Assembly: GCA_016718405.1 (NCBI GenBank)
Contig: JADKDJ010000005.1
Span: 248,001-312,000 of the forward strand
From: Candidatus Rhodoferax odensensis
GTDB taxonomy: Bacteria; Pseudomonadota; Gammaproteobacteria; Burkholderiales; Burkholderiaceae_C
Length of the DNA stretch: 64,000 nt
Reading direction: 5' to 3'
The translations under genes and the position numbers were made by a program. Of the stretch, positions 51,841 through 59,147 are shown piece after piece (position 1 is the first letter of the stretch; each line of letters opens with the position of its first letter). The notes under the pieces were generated by a model, which saw nothing but the letters and a program-made list of their open reading frames with translations, was not told the origin of the DNA and did not search any database.

Positions 51841-52971
51841 CTACTTGGCGACGGCGCTGAGTTTTACGGCAGTGCCTTCGCGCAGCGCCCCCACCGAGCC
51901 TGAGAGCAAGGTTGCGCTCTCGGGCAGCCCCGTCACCGCCACCATCGTGCCGGCGTCGAATGCGCCGCGCTCGCCCAAGGTCACCGGTTGGTGCTTGACG
52001 GCCTGGTTGACTAGCGTTTGCACATAGGGCTCGGGCTTGTCGCTGCGCACGGCGCTGAGTGGCACGGTCAGCGCCTGCTTGCGGCCAAGCTCCAGTGAGC
52101 CCTGCGCAAACAGCCCGGAGCGCAGGCTGCTGGGATTGTCAATCGCCAGGTACACCAGCACCGCGCGACTGCCCGCCACTGCACTGGGGTTGATACGCAC
52201 CACGCGGGCTGTGACGACCTGGTTGGTACCTTCCACGCGCAGCTTGGCGCTCTGGCCGACGCGCACATCCATGGATTCAGCGGCACTGACGCTGGCCTCC
52301 AACTCCAGGCGACTCAGATCGACGATTTCGAGCACTCTTGCATCAACGCCCACGCGTTCGCCGTTTTGTGCCAGGCGCTGCGATACCGTGCCCGAAATCG
52401 GCGCACGCAGCACCGTGTCATCCAAGGCCTTGGCCGCCATGTCAACGGCGGCCTGGGCCGCCTGGTAAGTGGCCTGGGCTGCAGCGAGGCTGGCGCTGGA
52501 GGTGTCCAGGGCGGTCTTCGAGATAAAGCCCTGATCGACCAGCGAGCGGTTGTTGTCAAAGCTGCGCTGGGCAATATCGCCCTGTGCTTTGGCCGAGGCT
52601 GCCTGCTGCTGGGCCTGCCGCAACCGCGCGAAGTATTCGGTTGGTTCGACCCGCGCCACGACTTGCCCGGCCTGGACGAGTTCACCCTCGCGAATGGTCA
52701 GACCCTGGAGTTCGCCTGCCACACGCGCCTTGACCAGGGCCGTGTTGACCGCCTTGAGTGGTCCCGAAACGGCCAGGCTCAGTACCAGTTCGCGTGTGCT
52801 GGCCTGTAATACGTCAGCGGGCGACAGCTCAAGCACGGTCTGGGCGCGTTGCGCGATTTGCTCGGCCAGTGCCACCTGCTGCGCTTTGCGAGTGGCCAGT
52901 GCTCGCGCTACGCCAATGGCAAGCAGCACCACAACCAGGGACGCTATGCCCCATTTGAACCAGCGTTTCAT
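51841..52971 (-). CDS. Efflux RND transporter periplasmic adaptor subunit
   Basis: A 376-aa membrane-fusion protein linking the RND pump to the outer-membrane channel. Residues about 8-28 are the membrane anchor (WGIASLVVVLLAIGVARAL). The lipoyl half-motifs are GELQGLTIREGELVQAGQVVARVE and APISGTVSQRLAQNGERVG, flanking an Ala/Gln-rich coiled-coil hairpin (AQGDIAQRSFDNNRSLVDQG). ATG 52971 begins MKRWFKWGIA, a natural start; upstream frame overlaps tetR. It is the second gene of the tetR-adaptor-RND operon. Confidence 0.92.
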   Translation of the reverse strand: MKRWFKWGIASLVVVLLAIGVARALATRKAQQVALAEQIAQRAQTVLELSPADVLQASTRELVLSLAVSGPLKAVNTALVKARVAGELQGLTIREGELVQAGQVVARVEPTEYFARLRQAQQQAASAKAQGDIAQRSFDNNRSLVDQGFISKTALDTSSASLAAAQATYQAAQAAVDMAAKALDDTVLRAPISGTVSQRLAQNGERVGVDARVLEIVDLSRLELEASVSAAESMDVRVGQSAKLRVEGTNQVVTARVVRINPSAVAGSRAVLVYLAIDNPSSLRSGLFAQGSLELGRKQALTVPLSAVRSDKPEPYVQTLVNQAVKHQPVTLGERGAFDAGTMVAVTGLPESATLLSGSVGALREGTAVKLSAVAK

Positions 52972-52988
52972 CGTGAAAAGTCCTCTGC

Positions 52989-53735
52989 CTATGTCTTTGC
53001 CGGCTTGACCAAGTTCGCACGAGGCGATGCTGGTTCTGAACCATGTTGATTGAAGGTCTCGGCCGGGCGCGCCAGCAAACCGTCGAGAATGGACTGGACC
53101 TGTACGGCAATGTACTGTTCTGGCACCAGCGCCGCGTGCTGCCCATCGGTCAGGCAACCACCTTTCGAATTCATGATGATCTGCAGGAAGATCATGGGAG
53201 CCAGTACCACGTAGATGCCGTAGTTCATGTCGATTGGCCCGAATTCACCGCGGTCCACGCCGCGCTGCAACATGCGTCGTATCAGCTCGTGCGCAGGTGC
53301 GATCACTTCCTGCTGATAGAAGTGCGCCAGCTCGGGAAAGTTGGCGGCCTCGGTCAACATCATCTTGGTGATGCCCGAGACCTTGGTGCAACCCACGCGC
53401 TGCCACCACATGCCCATGAAGAAGCGCAACATGTCTGCGGTGCTGCCCTCAAACGAGTCGAACTCGGCATTCCACTCGCCAAAGCGCCCGGAAATGTTCT
53501 GCCGCACCACCGCCTTGAACAGTTCCTCTTTGCTGGCAAAGTACAGGAAAAGCGTCCCCTTGGAGACGCCGGCCCGTTTGGCCACCTCTTCAGCGCGCGT
53601 GCCAGCAAAGCCTTTTTCCACGAACAGGTCCAGCGCCGCCTCCAGCAGTTCGCCGGGGCGCGCGTCCTTGCGCCGTTCACGTTTGGCGTGCGGCGCGCAA
53701 ACGCTGTCGCAGATCAGAGTCGAAAGGGATGGCAT
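52989..53735 (-). CDS. TetR/AcrR family transcriptional regulator
   Basis: A 248-aa repressor with the TetR helix-turn-helix at about residues 27-73 (LLEAALDLFVEKGFAGTRAE, then VAKRAGVSKGTLFLYFASKE). The C-terminal ligand-binding domain is hydrophobic and of the AcrR-like length. It is the first gene of an operon with the adaptor and RND pump, so it probably represses its own operon through the inverted repeat at 53748-53770 and releases it on binding a pump substrate. The start is ATG at 53735. Confidence 0.92.
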   Translation of the reverse strand: MPSLSTLICDSVCAPHAKRERRKDARPGELLEAALDLFVEKGFAGTRAEEVAKRAGVSKGTLFLYFASKEELFKAVVRQNISGRFGEWNAEFDSFEGSTADMLRFFMGMWWQRVGCTKVSGITKMMLTEAANFPELAHFYQQEVIAPAHELIRRMLQRGVDRGEFGPIDMNYGIYVVLAPMIFLQIIMNSKGGCLTDGQHAALVPEQYIAVQVQSILDGLLARPAETFNQHGSEPASPRANLVKPAKT

Positions 53736-53747
53736 GAATTAATGACT

Positions 53748-53787
53748 GATTGGTTATTAGTGTACCAATCGGGCATTCCTGCGTCAA
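53748..53787 (-). promoter_or_regulatory. Promoter and operator of the tetR-RND operon
   Basis: Leftward promoter TTGACG (53787-53782), 17-bp spacer, TACACT (53764-53759). Over the -10 lies a perfect 7-bp inverted repeat GATTGGT-N9-ACCAATC (53748-53770), a good TetR-type operator. It lies 13 bases upstream of the tetR ATG, so autorepression of the efflux operon is expected. Confidence 0.75.
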
Positions 53788-53834
53788 CCCATCAACGTCT
53801 CCATTACCGGTTGTTGCGTGATCCCGCTCAGCCC

Positions 53835-54443
53835 TCAGCGTCCGCTCGGCGGGGGCGTGCCGGCACGACCCAGCAGCGCGTCCCGCAGTGGGGCATCCAT
53901 GGGTGCATCGCCCATCCAGATCGACATTGCGCCACGAAAGAACTCGGGTTCCTTGAATGGCGCGCCTTGAACCTTGCCGCCAATGTAGATGACCAGGCCA
54001 GTGATGGGGACCCAATCCATCGTCATCACTTCGCCTTTTCGAATGACCTTGTTGGCGCGGAAGATGTTTTCGAGGTTACCTAAGCCAGGGACCAGCTTGG
54101 CGATGTCGCCTTTCGTGGCGGCGTCGTTGACGCCACGTGTGAACAGCTTGACGATCCCGCCGGTGTCAAGGTCGCGCACGGCCGTCACCACCAGTCGTTT
54201 GGGACCAGGCGTCTTGAGGAGTTCATCCAGGTTCGAAAATGGCGCTCGGGCGTAGACATTGACAACATAGTGGGGGGTCTTGGCGCCGCCCGCCAAGCCC
54301 GCGCCGTTGAGGCGCAGCGTGTTGTTGTAGATGGCAACACTGTCATCGATGCTGATTCCGCCGATATCCACGCTGGCTGCTGTGGCAACCGGGGTAAACA
54401 CGCTCGCGAGCGTGACGAGCAGAAGAGCCTTGAGCAACGACAT
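53835..54443 (-). CDS. Chalcone isomerase-like exported protein
   Basis: A 202-aa protein with a signal peptide (first 22 residues, cleavage near ATAA) and a chalcone-isomerase-like fold: LNGAGLAGGAKTPHYVVNVYA, KRLVVTAVRDLDTGGIVKLF and GLVIYIGGKVQG in order. Bacterial members of this family are periplasmic and generally lack flavonoid isomerase activity; a fatty-acid or lipid-binding role has been suggested. It is monocistronic, between tetR and msrA. Confidence 0.85.
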   Translation of the reverse strand: MSLLKALLLVTLASVFTPVATAASVDIGGISIDDSVAIYNNTLRLNGAGLAGGAKTPHYVVNVYARAPFSNLDELLKTPGPKRLVVTAVRDLDTGGIVKLFTRGVNDAATKGDIAKLVPGLGNLENIFRANKVIRKGEVMTMDWVPITGLVIYIGGKVQGAPFKEPEFFRGAMSIWMGDAPMDAPLRDALLGRAGTPPPSGR

Positions 54444-54723
54444 GTTGTAGTTCTTTCAATTCAATGAATTGGTGCGCGCGGGCCAAAGCGGGCCAACCCG
54501 CCACCACAGGCCGTTCCTCGACCGGGCCACTGCGTCGTGGCACCGATGATACTGGTATGACGTGGCAGGAAAACCTAGAAAGTGGACCCTCAAGGCCTAG
54601 GGATTACCATGAGTCATCACGGGTCAAATGGTGCGCCCGCGTAAGATGCCCGGTCGGCATGGAACTGTCGGCATGCGCACCATGGGAGCCTTTCAACGAC
54701 CCCGCCACCTATCAGGAGACACT

Positions 54724-55266
54724 ATGTCAGACACCGTGCAAACGATCACCTTGGGCGGAGGCTGCTTCTGGTGCACCGAGGCCGTTTTTGTCAATGTCCG
54801 GGGCGTCATGGACGTCGAAAGTGGCTATTGCAATGGCCACACGCCTCAGCCAAGCTATGAGCAAGTGTGCCGAGGTGACAGCGGCCACTGCGAGGTTGTC
54901 AAACTGGCTTTTGATCCGGCACAGGTGAGCGCACGTGAGCTCCTGGAAGTGTTCTTCGTGATCCACGACCCGACTACGCTGAATCGCCAGGGCGCAGACA
55001 GCGGCACCCAATACCGCAGCGGCATCTACTGGTCGCACCCCGATCACGAAGCGCTTGCACGCGAGATCATCGGCGAGATGACTCACAGCGGGGTCTATCA
55101 GCAGCCGATCGTGACCGAGGTGGCAGCGCTGGCCAACTACTGGCCGGCCGAGGACTACCACCAGGACTACTTCGCCAGGAATCCCAACCAGGGTTATTGC
55201 ATGGCTGTGGCGGCGCCCAAAGTGGCCAAGTTTCGCAAGACCTTTTCGCGACTGCTCAAGGCGTGA
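54724..55266 (+). CDS. msrA: Peptide methionine sulfoxide reductase A
   Basis: Reduces methionine-S-sulfoxide in proteins. The 180-aa product has the catalytic GGGCFWCTEAVF with Cys14 as nucleophile and Cys17 close by, then VESGYCNGHTPQPSYEQVC, VFFVIHDPTTLNRQGAD and the terminal YHQDYFARNPNQGYC, whose Cys is a likely recycling residue. ATG 54724 gives the standard start MSDTVQTITLGGG, after AGGAG; the frame upstream is not conserved. Confidence 0.95.
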   Translation: MSDTVQTITLGGGCFWCTEAVFVNVRGVMDVESGYCNGHTPQPSYEQVCRGDSGHCEVVKLAFDPAQVSARELLEVFFVIHDPTTLNRQGADSGTQYRSGIYWSHPDHEALAREIIGEMTHSGVYQQPIVTEVAALANYWPAEDYHQDYFARNPNQGYCMAVAAPKVAKFRKTFSRLLKA

Positions 55267-55333
55267 ACCCGCGGGCAATCATCATGTGGGAGCGGTGTGC
55301 CAGGGTGTGCGCTGTTGCGGGCAGATTCGTCGC

Positions 55334-56014
55334 ATGATTTCTTCTCGGGCTCTGCAGTACCAGTATCCCGACGGACCCTTGTTGGGTTTTGCCGACGTCG
55401 AGCTCCCGCAGGGCGGTGTCTTGCTGGTGCGCGGCGCCTCCGGCGCGGGCAAGTCCACCTGGTTGGCGCTGGCGGCGGGTTTGCGTGGCGCCAGCAGCGG
55501 CGTCATCACGGTGGCGGGGCAGTCCTTGGGTGAGCTTGCCGGGCCGGCGCGCGATGCCTGGCGAGCGCGGCACGTCGGGTTTTTGCCGCAGCGCCTGCAC
55601 CTGAGCGAGGCCCTGAGCGTGGCGGACAACCTGGCATTGGCCTACTTCGCTGCCGGCTTGGCCCGTGACAACCGCGCCATTGACGCCGCGCTGGCCGCGC
55701 TGGACGTGGCCGAGCTGGCTGTGCGCAAGCCCGCGCAGCTCTCGGGCGGTCAAGCGCAGCGCGTGGCGCTGGCGCGATCCGTGTTGCTCGCTCCCAAAGT
55801 GATCCTTGCCGACGAGCCCACGGCCAGCCTCGATGACGACAATGCGCGCGACGCGCTGACGCTGCTGCAGGCCACGGCCAGCCGTTGTGGCGCTTCGCTG
55901 GTGGTTGCCACCCACGACGCGCGTGTGATGGTGGCGCTGGCGCAGGCCCAGGTGCTGCAACTGCGCGGCCGGGCAAGCCCGCAGCCAGGTCTGGTACAGG
56001 AGTCGGCGCCATGA
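55334..56014 (+). CDS. ABC transporter ATP-binding protein (LolD/MacB-like)
   Basis: A 226-aa ATPase. Walker A is GASGAGKST (about residues 34-42), the signature LSGGQAQRVALARS, Walker B VILADEPTASLD and the switch His in VATHDA. The type pairs with FtsX-like permeases that act on substrates at the outer face of the membrane rather than importing them. ATG 55334 (MISSRALQYQYP) was chosen; upstream frame is unconserved. Its stop overlaps the permease start (ATGA). The locus order resembles P. aeruginosa PA4063-PA4066, a zinc-responsive system. Confidence 0.87.
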   Translation: MISSRALQYQYPDGPLLGFADVELPQGGVLLVRGASGAGKSTWLALAAGLRGASSGVITVAGQSLGELAGPARDAWRARHVGFLPQRLHLSEALSVADNLALAYFAAGLARDNRAIDAALAALDVAELAVRKPAQLSGGQAQRVALARSVLLAPKVILADEPTASLDDDNARDALTLLQATASRCGASLVVATHDARVMVALAQAQVLQLRGRASPQPGLVQESAP

Positions 56015-57213
56015 AGACGCTGGTTTTGGCGTTTAACTATTTGTGGGCCAGACCGCTGGCCGCGGCGCTCAACCTGCTGCTGCTGTCGCTCGGATTGGCT
56101 TCCATCACCTTGGTGTTGTTGGTCTCCGAACAGATTGACCGTGCGTTTGAGCGCGATCTGGCCGGCATTGACTTGGTGGTCGGTGCCAAGGGCAGCCCGA
56201 TTCAACTGATTCTGGCAGGTGTCTTTCACATCGACGTGCCCCCCGGCAACATTGCCCTGGCGGAGGTTGACGCGTTGCGCCAGGACCCGCGCGTGGCCAA
56301 ACTGATTCCCCTGAGCCTGGGCGATAGTTTTCAGGGGTTTCGACTGGTCGGAACGACGCCGCACTACGTGCAGCACTACGGTGCCACGGTGGTCCAGGGT
56401 GGTCTGTGGCAGGCGCCGATGCAAACCGTCTTGGGCGCCAGCGTGGCCAGTACAACCGGGCTCAAAGTTGGTCAGCAATTCGTCGGTACGCACGGCCTGG
56501 GCAGTGGTGGCCACGCGCACGGTGACAACGCCTTTGTGGTCAGCGGCGTCCTCGCTGCCTGCCAATGTGTGCTCGACCGGTTGATCCTCACGGCGACCGA
56601 GTCGGTCTGGCAAGTTCATGAAAAGGCGCAGGCGCAAGACGAGTCGGATCGTGCGGCGATGGCGGCCGAGCGCGAAGTCACTATGGCGCTGATCCAGTAC
56701 ACAAGCCCGTTGGCGGCCGTGACACTGCCGCGTTATGTCAACAGCGCCACCGGCATGCAGGCAGCGGCCCCGGCGGTGGAAGTGACCCGCTTGCTGCGCC
56801 TCATCGGTGTTGGCACCGACGTGCTGCGCGGGTTTGGTGCGGTCTTGCTGCTGACGGCCGGCTTGAGCGTGTTCATCGCTCTGTGGAATGCGGTGCGCGA
56901 GCGCCGCTATGACCTGGCCACACTGCGCATGCTGGGAGCCAGCCCCGGCAAACTGGCCGCGCTGCTGGCGTGCGAGGCGCTGTGGTTGGCGCTGCTGGCT
57001 TCGGCGCTGGGATTGCTCGGCGGTCACCTCTTGACAGCTCTGGTAGGCTTGATGCTTCAGGCCGAGAAGTCGTTGCCGGTGAGTGGCTGGTTGCTGGTTG
57101 CGGCCGAGGCGTGGATACCGCTGGTGGCGGCCATGGTGGCCATTGTCGCGGCGCTGATTCCGGCAATCGGTGCCTACCGGGTGGATGCCGGTGAACTCTT
57201 GAACACAAGGTGA
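56011..57213 (+). CDS. FtsX-like ABC transporter permease
   Basis: A 400-aa membrane protein of the MacB/LolCE type: one N-terminal membrane helix (LAAALNLLLLSLGLASITLVLLV), a periplasmic MacB-PCD-like domain (about residues 45-270) and three C-terminal membrane helices in an FtsX domain (starting near GFGAVLLLTAGLSVFIALW), with the coupling segment RERRYDLATLRMLGA. It forms the transporter with the ATPase just upstream, overlapping by four bases. Substrate unknown; neighbours suggest metal-related handling of an exported factor. Confidence 0.87.
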   Translation: MKTLVLAFNYLWARPLAAALNLLLLSLGLASITLVLLVSEQIDRAFERDLAGIDLVVGAKGSPIQLILAGVFHIDVPPGNIALAEVDALRQDPRVAKLIPLSLGDSFQGFRLVGTTPHYVQHYGATVVQGGLWQAPMQTVLGASVASTTGLKVGQQFVGTHGLGSGGHAHGDNAFVVSGVLAACQCVLDRLILTATESVWQVHEKAQAQDESDRAAMAAEREVTMALIQYTSPLAAVTLPRYVNSATGMQAAAPAVEVTRLLRLIGVGTDVLRGFGAVLLLTAGLSVFIALWNAVRERRYDLATLRMLGASPGKLAALLACEALWLALLASALGLLGGHLLTALVGLMLQAEKSLPVSGWLLVAAEAWIPLVAAMVAIVAALIPAIGAYRVDAGELLNTR

Positions 57214-57218
57214 TTTAC

Positions 57219-57467
57219 ATGAAGAAGATAGCCACAGTCCTTTTGTGCATTGCCATGTCTGCTACGGTTTGTGTAGCAGCTGAGAAACATGGCGAAGCCG
57301 AGAAAAAGCAGGACATTGCCCGCCACCGCGCGATGGCTGCCGCCCACGAGGCCGCCGCAAAATGCTTGGAGTCTGGCAAGCCAGAAGACACCTGTCAGAA
57401 GGAACTTCAGGCCGTCTGCAAGGGTCTTGCTATTGGCAAGAGTTGCGGCATGAAACATGAACATTGA
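57219..57467 (+). CDS. Small exported His/Cys-containing protein
   Basis: An 82-aa protein with a signal peptide (about 20 residues, cleavage after CVAA). The mature part is rich in charged and metal-binding residues: EKHGEAEKKQDIARHRAMAA, Cys pairs in AAKCLESGKPEDTCQ and VCKGLAIGKSCGMKHEH, the last ending in His-Glu-His. It is a candidate periplasmic metal carrier. It starts six bases after the permease stop and is followed 20 bases later by the DUF3299 gene. In P. aeruginosa the comparable locus also has a small His-rich exported protein. The start is ATG at 57219. Confidence 0.7.
   Translation: MKKIATVLLCIAMSATVCVAAEKHGEAEKKQDIARHRAMAAAHEAAAKCLESGKPEDTCQKELQAVCKGLAIGKSCGMKHEH
57261..57277. 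repeat. 17-bp palindrome GCTAC-N7-GTAGC inside a signal-peptide region
   Basis: GCTACGGTTTGTGTAGC, extended to a 6-bp stem by flanking T and A, falls in the signal-peptide coding region of the small His/Cys protein. It is the third element of this layout in the window (others at 2878 and 44341). Confidence 0.35.
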
Positions 57468-57487
57468 GACACACTCGAGGTAAGGCC

Positions 57488-58000
57488 ATGAAGTGCATCA
57501 CGATGGTCCTGAGCTTGTTGATGGCCCTGTTGCCGCCGGTGGCCGTGGCGCAGCTGAGCCCGCCGATTGCCGGCGGCATTCCCAGTGGCAGTGGCCCGGG
57601 CGTGCACAGCCCGGACAGCCCCTTTGCCCCCCTGCCGCAGCGTACGGACGTGGTGGCCTGGTCGGTGCTGACCACAGTGAAGACCAGACCCGAGAAGAAC
57701 CGCTTGCTGCCGGTGTTTCCGGCGCCGGTGTTGGCTCTGCACCAGAGGAGCCAACGCATTCAGGGCTTCATGATGCCGCTGGAGCCGGGCGAGAAGCAAA
57801 CCCACTTTCTGCTGAGTTCAGTGCCCATGACCTGCGGCTTTTGTGTGCCCGGCGGCCCGGAGAGCATGGTGGAGGTGAAGACCAAGACGCCGGTGAAGTA
57901 CAGCATGGAGCCGGTGGTGGTGGAAGGTCGTTTTCTGGTGCTGGCCGATGACCCCTACGGCCTGTACTACCGCATGACCGATGCGGTGCCGGTGAAGTAA
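57488..58000 (+). CDS. DUF3299 periplasmic protein
   Basis: A 170-aa exported protein: signal peptide (cleavage near VAVA), a Pro/Gly/Ser-rich linker, a DUF3299 core with VPMTCGFCVPGGPESMVEV (a CGFC pair that could bind metal or be redox-active) and a terminal strand region LVLADDPYGLYYRMTDAV. DUF3299 genes sit with FtsX-type ABC transporters in zinc-responsive loci. ATG 57488 follows GAGGTAAGG; the frame upstream overlaps the previous gene. It is five bases before the next gene. Confidence 0.82.
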   Translation: MKCITMVLSLLMALLPPVAVAQLSPPIAGGIPSGSGPGVHSPDSPFAPLPQRTDVVAWSVLTTVKTRPEKNRLLPVFPAPVLALHQRSQRIQGFMMPLEPGEKQTHFLLSSVPMTCGFCVPGGPESMVEVKTKTPVKYSMEPVVVEGRFLVLADDPYGLYYRMTDAVPVK

Positions 58001-58004
58001 ACCG

Positions 58005-58415
58005 ATGGCTTGGCTGGTACCGGGAAATGGTCAGCGCCATGGGGCGGCCCTGGGCGGCGCACTCGCGTTGGCGTTGGCCCTGGTGCTCAGCCAGACCTGG
58101 GGACTGCTGCATGGCGTTGTGCACGGCGGCTTCAAGGGGCAGGGGTCGCAGGCGCAATGGCTGGCGGCGTCCGAGCACTCCGCCTTGCACGAGCGTGGCC
58201 ACGGCGATTTCCTCATGGCAGCGTTCGGTCATTCGGACAGCCCGACCGAGTGCCGCCTCTATGACCAGGTCAGTCACGCTGACGCGCTGCCCGCCGTGGT
58301 GGCCGAGCTGCTGCCGCTGGTGCTGCAATCCTGTGTTCTTTCGGTTCTTTGGGGCCTGGCCGTGGCCCGCTGGCACGCGCAGTTTCTGGCGCGTGGCCCT
58401 CCTACCGTTCCTTGA
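58005..58415 (+). CDS. Uncharacterised membrane protein (DUF2946-like)
   Basis: A 136-aa protein with two hydrophobic segments (about residues 15-36 and 100-122), a His-rich stretch between them (HSALHERGHGDFLMAAFGHSD), one Cys in ECRLYDQVSHADALP and the ending ARGPPTVP. The layout recalls DUF2946-type proteins found with copper- or zinc-related genes, but similarity is weak. It is within the ABC/DUF3299 operon, directly before the TonB-dependent receptor remnant. Confidence 0.6.
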   Translation: MAWLVPGNGQRHGAALGGALALALALVLSQTWGLLHGVVHGGFKGQGSQAQWLAASEHSALHERGHGDFLMAAFGHSDSPTECRLYDQVSHADALPAVVAELLPLVLQSCVLSVLWGLAVARWHAQFLARGPPTVP

Positions 58416-58498
58416 ATCCATCTCCCCAGTGGCCGCCCGCTGATCCTTTGGTCAGCGTTGGCGCATGCCTTGTTGTCTCGATTCAACGGACCTTCTTC

Positions 58499-58926
58499 AT
58501 GAAAAGATTTTCACTCGCCCTCCTGTCGGTGGGCTCACTCTCGTACTTTTGCGCCCAGGCGCAACCGGCTGGCGCGACCACACTGGCGCCCGTGACCGTC
58601 ACCGGCAATCCGCTCGGCGCGACCGACCTGATCGCGCCCGTGACGCAGTACTCCGGCACCGAGCTGCTGCTGCGGACCAAGACCACCCGGCGGCGCAAAC
58701 GCGCCTGCCCAGTGGTCAACTGCCGGTCAGCGCCTACACATTGTGGAATGCGGCGCTGACGCACCGCCTGCAAGCCGGCGCTGCGAACCTGTTGCTGTTT
58801 GCGCGGCTGGACAATGCGGGCGATGTTCTGGCCTACTCGGCCAGCTCGATCCTGACGCATACCGCGCCGGGCAAGGCGCCGCTGCCAGGGCGCAGCATCA
58901 AGGTGGGCTTACAAGGGCAGTTCTAG
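58499..58926 (+). pseudogene. TonB-dependent receptor with large internal deletion
   Basis: The 5' part is a receptor start: signal peptide (MKRFSLALLSVGSLSYFCAQ), TonB box-like LAPVTVTG and the early plug (LIAPVTQYSGTELLLRTKTT). At about 58681-58692 it jumps, in a different frame, to the last part of a beta-barrel (AAQTRLPSGQLPVSAYTLWN, then LFARLDNAGDVLAYSAS, and a terminal VGLQGQF ending in Phe). A normal receptor of 650-750 aa would need about 1.6-1.8 kb more. Both ends being genuine suggests a deletion in one gene rather than two fragments, or an assembly collapse. It ends the ABC/DUF3299 locus, where a metal-chelate receptor would fit. Confidence 0.8.
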
Positions 58927-59147
58927 CGCTGGGTACGCGCCGACCGAGACGCATTCGGTGTCAGCGCCAGGTGGACAAACGACCCGATAATGGGCGAAAC
59001 GCACAAGAATTTCGCCCAGGGTTAACCGACTGGTCCGCACTGCGGTCACTATGCGCTTGAGTATCCGAGCCCTGACAGGTCATTTCTTGTGGGCCCCCGT
59101 AGCGTGGGGTCGGGTCGTCGCGCACCCCTTTGTTCTTTGCTTTCATC

